Assembly: GCA_015179025.1 (NCBI GenBank)
Contig: WHUX01000324.1
Coordinates: 1-43,727, forward strand
Direction: 5' to 3'
DNA length: 43,727 nt
From: Terfezia claveryi
Taxonomy: Eukaryota > Ascomycota > Pezizomycetes > Pezizales > Pezizaceae
Part shown: positions 11,617-21,677 of the stretch, in pieces
Numbering within the stretch: position 1 is the first letter of the stretch
Layout: each line of letters starts with the position of its first letter
Notes under the pieces: model-generated
Told to the model about the DNA's origin: nothing
Seen by the model: the letters and a program-made list of their open reading frames with translations, nothing else
The model's database searches: none
Position numbers and translations under genes: made by a program

Positions 11617-13753
11617 ATGCCTAGATATATGGACGCAGCTATGCAGAAGGCAATGCAACATGTTCGTAGAGAGCCCGATATACCCATACTCCGATTAACA
11701 CAGCTATATGGTGTGGATAAATCCATACTTGGTCGGAGAGTTAAGGGGAAGGGGGGCAGTAGGTCTAATTCGCACCGAAATGAACAGCTATTCGCTCCGG
11801 GTGAAGAGAGTGCCATTATTGACTACTGCGACATGATGGAAAGGCTGGGATTTCCGGTCTCTAAGTCAATGTTAGTATGTCTTGCACAAGATATGCTCAA
11901 CAAGCACCCGATCAGTCAAAGCAGTCTAAAAAATACTATAAACTTGAAGGGTATAACAGCAAAGGATATGGAGGTCGCTAATAAGGTTCCGGTAATTGGG
12001 GTCCATTGGTTTGATCAATTTATGCATCGACACTCGGATTTTAAGCTAGCATTCGTCCAATATTAAGAGAGGGGGATAAATGCCGCTGCTGATCCGGAGG
12101 TACAGCAACACTTCTTCAGGACACTTGCCAACCTTGTACATCGACAAAATGTTCGAGTGGAGGATATATGGAACTGTAATGAAAAAGGTATTACTATGGG
12201 TCGAAATGGAGCTCACGATATGGCTATAGTGCGTATAGGCCATCAAGGCTATGCAATAACAGAGGGTTCACGCGAGTTTTGTAGTGTATTGGAAACAATC
12301 AGTGCTATAGGAAAAGTACTACCTCCATTTATTGTATGGCAAGGCAAAACGCATCAGGAGTCCTACTATCAGATGGATGAAAGGGGGGTGCATACTCGTG
12401 ATGCAACATTTGCAGTCTCACCCAGTGGATATATGGATAATGAGCTTGGATTAAAGTATATAAAGCACTTTAATACTCATACTCGACATACAATTGAACA
12501 GCAGCCACGAGTTCTGATTGTTGATAGACATGCATCACATATTGCCTATTAGGTTGTTGATCATGCTCTTAAGCAGAATATTCATATTATATGCTTGCCT
12601 TCCAAAAGTACTCACCTTCTTCAACCTCTCGATGTTGGATGTTTTGGTATCTTGCAGAAGGCCTACCAGTATAACCTTCGTGAATGGATTCATTTGAATC
12701 CGCTTGCTGTTCTACGAAAGCCTGACTTCCTTGAACTATTATTTCCAGCACGAGATAAGGTATATATATACTACCTACTAGCCTATACTATAATAAACTA
12801 ACTAAATTATTAGGTATATACAATAGCAACAATTACGGCTGCATTCAGAGCCTCTGGCTATTGGCCTATTAATATTCTTGCAGCTCGTGGCAGTCTCCCA
12901 CCACCCCTACCCCCAAGTGAGACTAGTGCAATTATGATGGCACAATCTAAGACAACTACCTTGAATATTCATGCGTTGGATACTTCTATTCGACTGCGGG
13001 CAATGGCAAACAATATAGAGGTAGCAATTCCTGAGCTTACTACCTCGAGTAAGCTTTTACTATATGCATTTGTTGATACAGCAACACAAGTTGTTGCTGA
13101 ATATCGAGATATTAACCCTCGTGCAATAACACTGAATAAACTGAGGAATGGGAAGGTGCGGAAGAGAACTGGTAAAAAGCACCTTGGCATGGCAAGAGTT
13201 ATGGATCGCAAGACAGTGGATGCAGGGCTTAAAGAAATTGCTCGGGAGAAAGTTGAAGCTGAAGCAGCAGAAAAAGCCAAACTAGCACGCAAGAAAGAGA
13301 CTGCAACTAAGAAGATTATTAAAGAGCAAGCTATACAACAGAAAAAGGCCACTCGTGAGGCACAAGCTGTTTTAGAGGCTCAATGGAATGCGGAATATGC
13401 TGAGGCTGAGGCTTCGTGGCGTCATGAGCGGGACTAAGCTCATGCAAAACATCGGAAGCCTCCAAAAAAGCCTATAAAGCGGCCAAGGCCAAAGGCAGTA
13501 GGTATACGAAGCCTAGAACGTGTGGAGGGTATAGAAGAGAGTGTGGAGGGCCTAGAGCAAGCTGGCAATGCAAATATAGAGACTGTACAGGATATCGAGG
13601 ATATAGATGATCAGGATGCTGAAGAATTAGCAGATATGGTACGAGAGCTAGAAATTACCGAATTCTCCAATGTAAGTGCTTGTGTATATCAATCCCAAAT
13701 ATCAACCTATGCCTATATTATTTATACTAATGTAAATATAGATGGTAAATTGA
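11617..13753 (+). pseudogene. pogo-like DDE transposase, inactivated
   Basis: Cut-and-paste transposase. The probable start is ATG at 11617 (MPRYMDAAMQKAM). Domains: an N-terminal Psq-type helix-turn-helix (11650-11740, RLTQLYGVDKSIL), a CENP-B-type DNA-binding half (11780-12060, ending in VHWFDQF), then the DDE_1 core. The first catalytic position, normally Asp-Glu in an N-x-D-E motif, reads NCNEKG: Asp to Asn at 12178-12180. The second Asp (VDRHASH, 12523-12525) and third Asp (LLQPLDVG, 12631-12633) remain. All exons are in frame 1, joined by two likely introns: 12760-12813 (54 bp, GTATAT...TTAG) and 13672-13741 (70 bp, GTAAGT...TAG, with TACTAAT before the acceptor). The tail is Lys/Ala/Glu-rich and coiled-coil-like, then acidic. 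Stops at 12064, 12550 and 13435 replace probable Gln codons. Confidence 0.88.
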
Positions 13754-14019
13754 GGTTCTGGCACTAGATAAGTTTTTTTATTCTTGATATTCCTGCTCAA
13801 GGGCATTATATAGTAGAGGAGGGGGTATTTTTTTAATTTTGGGGGTAGATTGGTAGATATCATGATTTTATCTAAGTTATTTCCTTAGCTACTATGCACA
13901 TATTGTAGAGCATATTCGATAATACTGGAAACCAATTTATCGGGTGTATAGAGGTAGTCTACTAAATGTACCACTCCGAAATGTTCATTGCGACCGGGGT
14001 AGTTGACATGGATTATTAT

Positions 14020-14051
14020 ACCATCATGGATCATTACTAGGTCAAAAACTG
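14020..14051 (-). repeat. pogo-like right terminal inverted repeat
   Basis: Reverse complement of 11433-11464. The bases from 13754 to 14019 are transposon 3' flank with no gene seen. Confidence 0.92.
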
Positions 14052-14493
14052 TAGATACCAGCAAGGGGATAAGGTGTGGCTCTCCAGCTGGCACTTCCAG
14101 ACAGAGTGGCCATATTGCAAACTCGACCATAAGTTCTTGGGTCCATTCGAGGTGTTGGCCACTATAAGTACTCATGCCTATTGACTGAGGTTCCCCAAGG
14201 ACATCAAATGCCACCCGGTTGTTCATGTCTCCAAGATCGAGCCCGCCGTGGAGGACCCTCTTCTAGGACAGAAACACCCACCACCCGCTCCCGTGGTTAT
14301 CGAAGGTGAGGAGGAATGGGAGGTTGAGGAGGTACTAGACTCGCAGAAGAGGTATGGGCGTTTGCAGTATAAGGTCAAATGGCTGGGGAATGAGGAGGCT
14401 ACTTGGCAACTCGCAGAGGACTTAGAGAATGCGCAGGATTTGGTTACTCTGTTCCACCAGCGATACCTCAGGAAGCCTCACCCAGTTGAATGA
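14052..14493 (+). pseudogene. Element B pol, part 2 (integrase C-terminus and chromodomain)
   Basis: Continuation of part 1 after removal of the pogo element and one TA. It starts at YQQGDKVWL, the integrase C-terminal region that precedes the LDHKFLGPFEVLA (GPF/Y-type) segment. A linker follows (PLLGQKHPPPAPVV), then a chromodomain at about 14305-14455: EEEWEVEEVLDS, LQYKVKWLG and ATWQ supply the aromatic cage positions. The family's C-terminus RKPHPVE and the TGA at 14491-14493 are intact. One stop lies near 14180. Chromodomains of this type are known to steer integration towards modified histones, which fits clustering in heterochromatin-like repeats, though targeting is not shown here. 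Confidence 0.88.
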
Positions 14494-14620
14494 TGTCAGA
14501 CCTTTTGCATTCTTGTTGTTGTTTGGAGTTGGGGTTCTTGTTTCTACCCCTGTTGTTGTTTTCTGTGTTGATTTTGCCGGTTATCTTGCCCAGGCCTCCT
14601 ACTTACTGGAGCTCTAGCCT

Positions 14621-14633
14621 AAAGAGGGGATAG
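14621..14633 (+). other. Element B polypurine tract
   Basis: AAAGAGGGGATAG directly abuts the 3' LTR. The same position in D and E reads AAAGGGGGGATAG on the minus strand. It is the plus-strand DNA primer site expected of LTR retrotransposons. Confidence 0.85.
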
Positions 14634-15254
14634 TGTCACAACCGTGTTCTTAGTCTTAATTTGACACTCGAACAGGCTTGTTCGGGTATCGTGCTGTTTT
14701 GATACTCGAATGGGCTTGTTCGGGTGTCGTTGACGGGTTATTGTTATTGTTGCCCTCGGCATCACCTGCGATGCAGGTGATAGGTTATTGACATCGTTGC
14801 CTTTATTATCACCTGTGATCGCAGGTGATGGGTTATCATTACCTTGCTTAGCTTCCGAGATAGGGGATCTTGGGAAGCTTATTCCTTCCATTGCCCTGGC
14901 TTGGAATTATGTATATATATAGCCCCTGTCCCTCGTACTGTCGTTGGATCACTATCGAATATCTTGTATACCCAATACAGGACCTTGCTTCTTCCAGCGC
15001 TTGTGCACCTCCCTTGTGCACATCCTTGTCTCGTACAAAGCAACTCTGCAACACAGCAGCCTCCCTTGACACACGCGGCAACTGCCTCCGCGTGTCTTGT
15101 GTCTCTTGCCCTCTACCTCTCTCGCCCTTGCCCTTGCCCCCATCCTAGCCTCTCCCCTAGTCACATACGTAGTGTTCCTATATGTGTGTTACCCTAGCCT
15201 TGCCCTTGCCCTGGCGTACCCCTTGGTCGCCTTGTCCCCAGAGCCGTCGTTACA
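14634..15254 (+). repeat. Element B 3' LTR (621 bp)
   Basis: Starts TGTCACAACC and ends GTTACA, followed by the duplication CAGAT. U3 contains the paired palindromes, including CACCTGTGATCGCAGGTG at 14808-14825. A TATATATA tract lies at 14912-14921. The LTR lacks the 96-bp insert of the 5' LTR. Confidence 0.92.
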
Positions 15255-15259
15255 CAGAT

Positions 15260-15605
15260 GATGGTGCACTGCCTCAGCACTGCCCTAGTACTGCCCCACT
15301 AGAAAATAGTTATAGTCCCCTTGATTTCCTTTCAGTTAGAAGGACAAGTTAGCAGAGAAGTAGTTAGAGTACAATCAATATAGAAGTTCCACTAGTTGTA
15401 TTTCTAAGTGCCTTTGGTACTCCTATACTACTTTACCTATTACAGTAATCTTATGCTACTGGTAATAACTTTAATAGTGAGGATTAATAATACACTATTA
15501 GTAATCTACTTTGTAGTATACATTACTAGCCTGAGATTATCTAATTAGATTAGATTATCTTATCTAATCTAATCTAATTCTCTAGTCCTATTATACACAC
15601 TTACA
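15260..15605 (+). repeat. Element C 5' LTR, second part
   Basis: Resumes GATGGTGCACTGCC after the B insertion and matches 37188-37533 of the right LTR. It contains an inverted AGATTA/TAATCT block at 15542-15579 (ATTAGATTAGAT against ATCTAATCTAAT). The LTR ends TTACA at 15605. Confidence 0.92.
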
Positions 15606-15809
15606 TTTTTTTAATTAAGAACTTGATTCTTACCTAACTAGGAAGGCCTAATCAACCTTACCTAAACAACAAAGTTTCTACCAGAAAGAGTAAAAACTAG
15701 AGCCAGTATAAGCCTACAGTATAGAAGCACAAGTAGTACCAAAGTCTAACAGTCAGTAATAAGACTATCCTCCAAATAGCAACAATAAGACTATCCTTCA
15801 AATAGCAAT
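15606..15809 (+). other. Element C leader, first part; no gene seen
   Basis: A non-coding leader right after the 5' LTR. It should hold the primer binding site, but no match to a tRNA 3' end is evident (AATTAAGAACTTGATTCTT follows the LTR). It ends with a 26-bp tandem duplication (15758-15783 and 15784-15809), and element E inserted exactly at the end of the second unit. Confidence 0.7.
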
Positions 15810-16365
15810 TGTAACGAGGGCTCTGGGGGACAAGGCGACCAAGTGGTACGCCGGGGAAGTGGCAAGGGGCAATCGCACACGTAGGAGCGCTACGTGTGTG
15901 ATCGGGGGAAAGGCTAGGGGCAAGGCAAGTGCAGGGCTAGGGTAACACACACACACATGTAGGAACGCTACGTGTGTGACTGGGGAAGGCTGGGACGGGG
16001 GACAGGGGCAAAAGGCACGAGACACGCGGAAGCGGTTGCCGCGTGTGTCGGAGGGAGGCAGCTGTGCTGCAGAGTAGTTCACGAGACAAGGGGGGGGGGG
16101 GTGCACAAGGGAGGTGCACAAGCGCTGGGAGAGGCAAGGTCCTGTATTGGATATACAAGACGTTGGATGGGGATTCAACGAGAGGGCGGAGAGAGCAAGC
16201 TATATATGCAGGCTTCCTTCCTGGCCAAGGCCGCCGGAAGGAATAAGGTTCCCGAGACCCCTTATCTCGGGAACAGAGATAACAACGATATCAATCAACA
16301 ATAACGAGAGTCAGACGGAATCCCGTCCGACTCTCAAACCTGGCTAGGAAAGGACGGTTGTGACA
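15810..16365 (-). repeat. Element E 3' LTR (556 bp)
   Basis: On the plus strand it starts TGTAACGAGG and ends GTTGTGACA. It carries the same paired palindromes as the other LTR. In the U3 palindrome (about 16306-16335) one arm reads GAGAGTCAGACGG, a single change from the symmetric GAGAGTCGGACGG. Confidence 0.94.
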
Positions 16366-16380
16366 CTATCCCCCCTTTAG
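16366..16380 (-). other. Element E polypurine tract
   Basis: On the minus strand, CTAAAGGGGGGATAG abuts the 3' LTR, as in elements B and D. Confidence 0.85.
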
Positions 16381-16528
16381 GCTCGGAGCTCCAGCGACTA
16401 GGAGGCCTGGTCACGATAACCGGCAAAATCAACACAGGAAACAACAACAACAACAACAAGGTAAGGACAAAAACCCCAACTCCGAACAACAAGAACATAA
16501 ACAACAACAAGAATGCAAAGTCACGACC

Positions 16529-19500
16529 TCAGTCGACTGGGCGAGGCTTCCTGGAGTATCGCTAGTGGAACAGGGTAACCAAATCCTGCGCATTCTCCAA
16601 GTCCTCTGCGGGTTGCCAAGTGGCCTCCTCGTCCCCTAACCACTTGACCTTGTACTGCAGATGACCGTACCTCTTCCTTGAGTCCAATACCTCTTCGACC
16701 TCCCACTCCTCTTCACCTTCGATCACCACAGGAGGGGGAGGGGGGTGTTTCTGCCCTGGGAGGGGATCATCAGCCGCTGGCTCAATTTCCGATACGTGTA
16801 CAACCGGGTGGCGTTTGATGTCCTTGGGGAACCTCAATCGATAGGCATGAGTGCCCACAGCAGCCAACACCTCGAATGGACCCAGGAACTTGTGGTCGAG
16901 CTTGCGAGATGGCCGTTCCGTCCGGAAGTGCCGGCTGGAGAGCCACACCTTATCTCCTGGCTGATACTTGGGGGCTGGCAACCGTGATCCATTGGCATAT
17001 TCAGCTTGCCTGGCTTGCGCATATCCCAGCTCGGCTTTCAGGGTAGAGTGAAGTTCAGAAATCTGCATGGCAAACTCCTTAGCTGGGGCGTTCTCCCTGG
17101 CCTTGTGCAGAGGTGCCAGGGAGTCTACGAACCGAGGGTGCCAGCGATAATTGGCCAGGAATGGGGAGGTCTTCAGGGTCTCAGAGAAGTGGTTGTTGGC
17201 GGAGAATTCGCAGGTGGCCAGCAATGAAACCCAGTTATTCTGCTGGTAATTGATGTACGCCCTCAGATATTGCTCCATGATGGCGTTCATATGTTCTGAC
17301 TGGCCATCAGTCTGAGGGTGGTATGCCGTAGACAGGTGTACTTCAATACCCAACAGCTTACAGAATGTTTTCCAGAAGTCGGCGACGAACTGAGGGCCAC
17401 GGTCTGAGACAATCGACGCTGGGAGGCCATGGTAACGGAAGACATTATCCAGGTAGAGGGATGCTAATTCGGGGGCCGAGCAGGTGTCTCGACAGGGTAT
17501 CACATGCCTCATTTTCATTAACCGATCCACTACCATCAAGATGGCGTTGAATCCCGAGTCTTCCGGCAATCCGGTGACGAAGTCCATAGTCAGGTGTTGC
17601 CAGGGTTGTTCTGGGACTTCCAGGGGCTTCAGGGTACCATACGGAGCGTGGCGGGTGGGTTTGGCATGCTTGCAGACATGGCAATTCCGTATGTACCGCT
17701 CCACCTCCTTCCGTTGGTCAATCCACGTATATTGCCTAGCTAGCAGCTCTAACATTTTAGCTACCCCAGGATGACCCGCAGCCAGGGTATCATAGTGTTC
17801 CTTGATCAGCTGCATCCGCAGCTCACCTTCAGGTATATAGAGCCGATCTAGGTGGTATAGGAGGCCGTCCTGAGTGGTGCACTCGGCTAGGGAAATCTTG
17901 GTGTGACGGCGCTGTCCAGACTCCACTGCAGCGATTATATCCTCAACTAGGTCGTCCTCCGCATATGCCCGTTGTATCCGCAGAAGGAGATCTGCTCCTG
18001 GGTTCGCTTCAGCTCTAGCATCAGCATCAGCATCAGCATCAGCATCAGCATCAGCATCAGCATCAGCATCAGCATCAGCATCAGCATCAGCATCAGCATC
18101 AGCATCAGCATCAGCATCAGCATCAGCATCAGCATGGCTAGTGGCCGCCAGGTCGAGATTTTTTGGTTTCAGTACCACCTGATTTTGGTACTTCAGCCTT
18201 TCATCCCCCCCTTTAGGGAGATCTCCTGATCTCCTGGTCAGTGCATTCGGCTTACCCCCAGCTTTTCCAGGCCGATACTTGATCTTGAAGTTGAATCGAG
18301 ATAAGAACTCCGACCACCTAGCCTGCCGTCGGTTCAGCAGCTTAGTGGTGGTGAAGTACTCAAGATTCTTATGATCGGATAGCACCTCGATGATCCCCTT
18401 GGCTGACTCCAGGTGTGGCCTCCACTCCTCGAATGCTCGCACAATGGCCATTAACTCTTTATCATAGATTTCATAATTACACTCAGCCGGAGAGTGCTTT
18501 TTTAAGAAGTATGCCACTGGGTGGAGGATTCCATTGACATACTGAGACAAGATTCCCGCGGAGACATAGTCGGAGGCGTCAGTCTCCACGATACATTCGC
18601 TGTCCGGATCGAAATGGGCCAGGATCGGTGCTGAGCAGAAAGCTTCCTTGAGGTTCTAGAAGGCAGATTGGGCTTCTGGATTCCATTCGAAGCGCCGGTC
18701 TTTCTTGGTCAGGGCGGTGAGGGGGGCTACGATCTTCGAATATCCCAGGATAAAGCGCCGGTAAAAGTTGGCGAACCCCAGGAATGCCTGGACATCCTTG
18801 AGATTCGCTGGGATTTGCCATTCCTGGACAGCGGTAACCTTGGCAGGGTCCATCCTGATACCTTCGGTGGTGATGATTAACCCCAGATACTTGACCTCCT
18901 GCACATGAAACTCGCATTTCTCCGGTTTCAGGTATAATCCGGCCTTCTCCAGCTTCTCTAACACCTGCCTCACATGGATTTTGTGTTCCGCTAGGGAGTC
19001 CGAGTATATGAGGATATCGTCCAGGTAGGCTGTGCAGAACACATCGAGGAAGTCCCGCAAGGTGTCATTGATGAAGTGCTGGAAGGAGGCAGGGGCATTG
19101 GTTAGGCCAAAGGGCATCACATTATACTCAAAATGGCCATATCGTGTTCGGAAGGCAGTTTTCCACTCCTCCCCCTCGGCGATCCGTACCAGGTTGTAAG
19201 CCCCTCTTAAATCCAGTTTGGTGAACCATTTGGCCTTGGAGAGCCTGGCTAATGTCTCCTGGATTAGGGGTAGGGGGTACCTGTTTTTGACCGTTATCTC
19301 GTTTAGGCCCCGGTAATCGACACACAACCGGAGAGAGCCGTCCAATTTCTTCACGAAAAGCACTGGGGCACCCGCTGGTGAAGAGCTATGGCGAATGAAG
19401 CTCTTGTTGAGGTTGTCCTCCAAGTATTTCTTCAGGGCCTCCAGCTCCACCCGGGACATTCCGTAGAGGGGCCCATAGGGGGGGGTTTTACCTTCCACCA

Positions 19501-20440
19501 GTGGGATTGTGTGGTCGTATGGTCGATGGGGGGCAAGCTTTTCTGCTGCTTTTTCCGAGAACAGGTCAATGAATTCATGATATTCCCCCGGAACCATGGA
19601 TTTCCACTCCTCCTTGGATCTCGTCTTGTTAATCTCTAGGTTCACTTCATGTATGGAGAGAGCGTGTGCCTTCAGCTTGTGCCTCCTGGTGAGGTAAGCG
19701 AAAGCCCCTGCCCCGATAAAGCTAACGTTCAGGGGTTTTGGGGTCGCCAGGGGGACAGAGGGGACAGGGGAAACAGGGGGAGCAGGGGAAACAGGGGGAA
19801 CAGGGGAAAAAGGGGGAACAGGGGGAACAGGGGTAACCGGGGAGTGGGCAGCATTGATGTGCGCGGGCTGGTGTACCACCTGGGCTGGGTGGATTATCGG
19901 GGGTGGTAATGCGCATAGCCCCGTGATGGTGATTTTTGGACTTCCACAGTTTTTTCTGCAATAATGGCTATTGAATTGCAAGGTGTAAGAGCCGAAGCTG
20001 ACTGACACATCGTGCATTCTGAGCCAGGGGATCCCAAGGACAATTGGATATTTTAGTTTGGTCACGAACATTGGGAGGTCCTCCGAATGGTCTCCAATGG
20101 CACTGGGCAGACACGCGAGATGGGTAATAGCCCCAGAAGAGATAGGGCGGCTGTCAATGACATCAAGAAGGCGGAGGGTCTTTAGCTTGGAGGTTGGTAT
20201 GGAGTTTTTACTGACGAAGGTCTGATCAATGAAGGCTATCCCCGAAGCACCACAATCTATGAGAGCTGATGTTACCACTGTTTTACTATTGAATTTAACA
20301 GTTATTGGTACTACAAAATGCTCGCCAAACAAGCGAGATTCATCAACAGACATAGATGCAAGCAAGGAAAACGCAGACAAAGATAAATGACCCTGGGCAG
20401 GTCCCTTGCTAGTGTCAGTAACTAGGCAAGGGACTCCCCT
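16529..20440 (-). pseudogene. Element E pol polyprotein, two premature stops
   Basis: Protease-RT-RNase H-integrase-chromodomain polyprotein of about 1,300 codons, entered by -1 frameshift at 20440-20446. Protease: ALIDCGASGIAF near 20270. A Pro-Val-rich linker lies at 19750-19840. [12 protein letters not shown] near 19200 and YLDDILIYS near 19010-19030. RNase H: ETDASDY near 18575, preceded by FxNLKEAF, where TAG at 18656-18658 replaces the expected Gln. A hexamer-coded Ala-Asp linker lies at 18018-18134. Integrase: HHCC zinc motif (17800-17670), then Asp in MDFVTGLP, Asp in SDRGPQF and Glu in GQSEHMN, all present. A GPFEVLA segment and a chromodomain (EEEWEVEEVLDS, YKVKWLG) follow. A second TAG at 16562-16564 removes about the last 11 residues before the ancestral TGA at 16529-16531. 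No frameshift is seen, so it could be active if either stop were suppressed; this is inference. Confidence 0.92.
18018..18134 (-). repeat. GCATCA hexanucleotide microsatellite in element E pol
   Basis: About 19 uninterrupted copies of GCATCA, encoding alternating Ala-Asp on the minus strand between RNase H and integrase. The same site is a short irregular Ala/Asp or Ala/Glu stretch in A (1480-1540), B (10380-10420) and D (32390-32460), so the tract expanded in the E lineage. It is in frame and does not disrupt pol. Confidence 0.96.
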
Positions 20441-21642
20441 TTTCCCGATTCTTCAACCTCTTCAATCCTTGATTTGGATATGGCGTGGGCGGCCAGGGAT
20501 CGGTTCTTGCGGAGGGGACATGCCGCGATGAAGTGGTCCCCTTTCCCACAGGCAATGCACAACCCATTGTTGCAGCGACGTTCCCTCTCTTCTTGTGTCA
20601 GGCGGGGCCTTCCTGATGATAAATCCATGGGGGTGGTGCCGCCCGCCACCAGGGATGGGTGGGCTGGCTTATTGGCTGTAGCTTGGGTCTGAGGGCTAGG
20701 GTTCGGGGGTCGAGTTTGTTGCTGGAGGTGCTGGGCTTTAACAGGAGGCCGATAGGTACTGGGGACGCTGACCTGGACTCTCAACCTAGCCATCTTTTGC
20801 TCCATCTTGGATGCCTGATCAATGAATTCATCCAGGGTTTTGACATCTGGAGATTGGAGGAGGGCCTGTTTGAGCTCAATATTGAGGCCTTCCTCGAACT
20901 GTTCCAGCTTCACCCGATCGTTCCATTCCACCTCTGCTGCCAACCTTGAGAATTCTGCCACGTATGTTGAGAGGTCATGGCCCTTCTGTTTTAGTGCTCG
21001 GAGAGCGCGAGTTGCTGTACCCACGGGGTCTGGGTCTCCGAAGGCACGGTCGAGGATTGTGAGCAGAGCAGCAACATCAGGGAGGTTGAAGCGGTCATCG
21101 AGCACATAGGGTTGGACCTGGTCCAAAGCTCTGCCCTCCAATAGGCCGTATACATAAGCTAATCGGTGCTGAACGGTAGGGAATTTTGCAGCATCCCCAG
21201 TTAGTTTGATTTTGATGGAATTTTTCCAGGCTTTCAGGCGAGTCCTGTCGCCATTGAACTTTGGCGGGGTAGGAAGATCCTGGGTCTTGGGTGCCTGTAG
21301 TGCTTGGGGTGCTGGGGCTGCTTGGATTGTGTCCAGGGCTCTATTCAGGCTCTGGATGGTCCTTCTTTCATTGATCAAGTCGTTCTGGGCGGTTGCGAGG
21401 TCAGCCTGGCAGGAGAGGAGGTCTTCGGTGAGTATCGTGACCTCGTCATTGGTTCTGGTCTGTTTTTGTTGGCCTTCATGTATGGCTAATTCCAGTCGTT
21501 GGCCTAAGGCATCCGCCGCCAGGTATATATCGATAATGGTCTGACGATAGCTGCCGAAATCGTCCTGGTTCATGGGAATGGGTAGGGCTTGCCAGGCTCG
21601 AAATCTGGCTGCGAGCGCGGGGGTGGTGTCTTGGGCAGCCAT
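20422..21642 (-). CDS. Element E Gag (406 aa), intact
   Basis: Structural capsid/nucleocapsid protein. The ATG at 21642-21640 (MAAQDTTPALAARF) is chosen because it lies 36 bp inside the LTR border and matches the start in B and D. Residues 30-110 are helical and coiled-coil-like (Gln/Glu/Asp-rich). The retrotransposon gag domain spans about residues 125-290 (FNGDRTRLKAWKNSIKIKL, YGLLEGRALDQVQPYV, ILDRAFGDP, YVAEFSRLAAEVEWND). A Gln/Pro/Thr-rich segment follows, then PMDLSSGRPRLT and a CCHC knuckle, CIACGKGDHFIAACP (about residues 365-379). This is the only complete ORF of a core retroelement gene in the window. The stop is TAG at 20422-20424; a GGGAAAA slippery heptamer lies 15 nt before it. 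Confidence 0.93.
   Translation of the reverse strand: MAAQDTTPALAARFRAWQALPIPMNQDDFGSYRQTIIDIYLAADALGQRLELAIHEGQQKQTRTNDEVTILTEDLLSCQADLATAQNDLINERRTIQSLNRALDTIQAAPAPQALQAPKTQDLPTPPKFNGDRTRLKAWKNSIKIKLTGDAAKFPTVQHRLAYVYGLLEGRALDQVQPYVLDDRFNLPDVAALLTILDRAFGDPDPVGTATRALRALKQKGHDLSTYVAEFSRLAAEVEWNDRVKLEQFEEGLNIELKQALLQSPDVKTLDEFIDQASKMEQKMARLRVQVSVPSTYRPPVKAQHLQQQTRPPNPSPQTQATANKPAHPSLVAGGTTPMDLSSGRPRLTQEERERRCNNGLCIACGKGDHFIAACPLRKNRSLAAHAISKSRIEEVEESGKGESLA
20440..20446 (-). promoter_or_regulatory. -1 ribosomal frameshift heptamer GGGAAAA (gag-pol)
   Basis: In the gag frame it reads G GGA AAA, the X XXY YYZ form required for tandem -1 slippage. Slipping continues AGG GGA GTC in the pol frame, which then stays open. 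The identical heptamer, in the same phase, is in A (3875-3881), B (8096-8102) and D (34678-34684). Confidence 0.75.
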
Positions 21643-21652
21643 TGAGCGTACC

Positions 21653-21677
21653 GGTTGATCAGAGTTATCAAACGTAG
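21653..21677 (-). other. Element E putative primer-binding region
   Basis: The minus-strand sequence right after the 5' LTR begins CTACGTTTGAT. It does not begin with the TGG expected for a tRNA 3' end. Its complement, ATCAAACGT, matches 8 of 9 bases of the putative transcript-start sequence ATCCAACGT in the LTR. This suggests self-priming as in Tf1-like elements; see findings. Confidence 0.4.

Larger units (their letters stand above)
11433..14051 (+). mobile_element. pogo/Fot1-like DNA transposon inserted in element B pol
   Basis: A 2,619-bp Tc1/mariner-superfamily element with TA on both sides (11431-11432 and 14052-14053). Terminal inverted repeats start CAGTTTTTGACC and are identical for 32 bp (11433-11464 against 14020-14051), then continue with mismatches to about 56 bp. 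Each end holds two direct copies of a TAATGATCCATG-like motif about 20 bp apart, the usual kind of site bound by a CENP-B-like helix-turn-helix. It encodes one transposase, now defective. Removing the element restores the integrase frame of B. Confidence 0.93.
6234..15254 (+). mobile_element. Element B: Ty3/Gypsy chromovirus inserted in the 5' LTR of C
   Basis: Complete copy of 9,021 bp flanked by CAGAT (6229-6233 and 15255-15259). It has a 5' LTR of 722 bp, gag at 6987-8120, pol at about 8102-14493 interrupted by a pogo-like transposon, a purine tract at 14621-14633 and a 3' LTR of 621 bp. The 101-bp LTR length difference equals one 96-bp insert plus its 5-bp duplication in the 5' LTR. Gag and pol are same-family homologues of A, D and E. 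Stops are frequent but I see no frameshift, because the pol blocks before and after the pogo element share a frame once that element is removed. Confidence 0.93.

Noticed and set aside
12760..12813. Frame disruption in the pogo transposase
   Set aside because: The segment has GTATAT...TTAG borders, a CTAAC-type branch site and a length divisible by three, so an intron is the simpler explanation.
15972..16347. Overlapping ORFs of 60-110 codons inside the LTRs of E (also 21840-22215 and similar ORFs in B and D)
   Set aside because: They fall within repeated LTR sequence, occur on both strands, match each other only because the LTRs match, and show no domain.
17972..18229. Plus-strand ORF encoding alternating Ser-Ile
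   Set aside because: It is the opposite-strand reading of the GCATCA microsatellite inside the E pol; pol homology on the minus strand explains the region.
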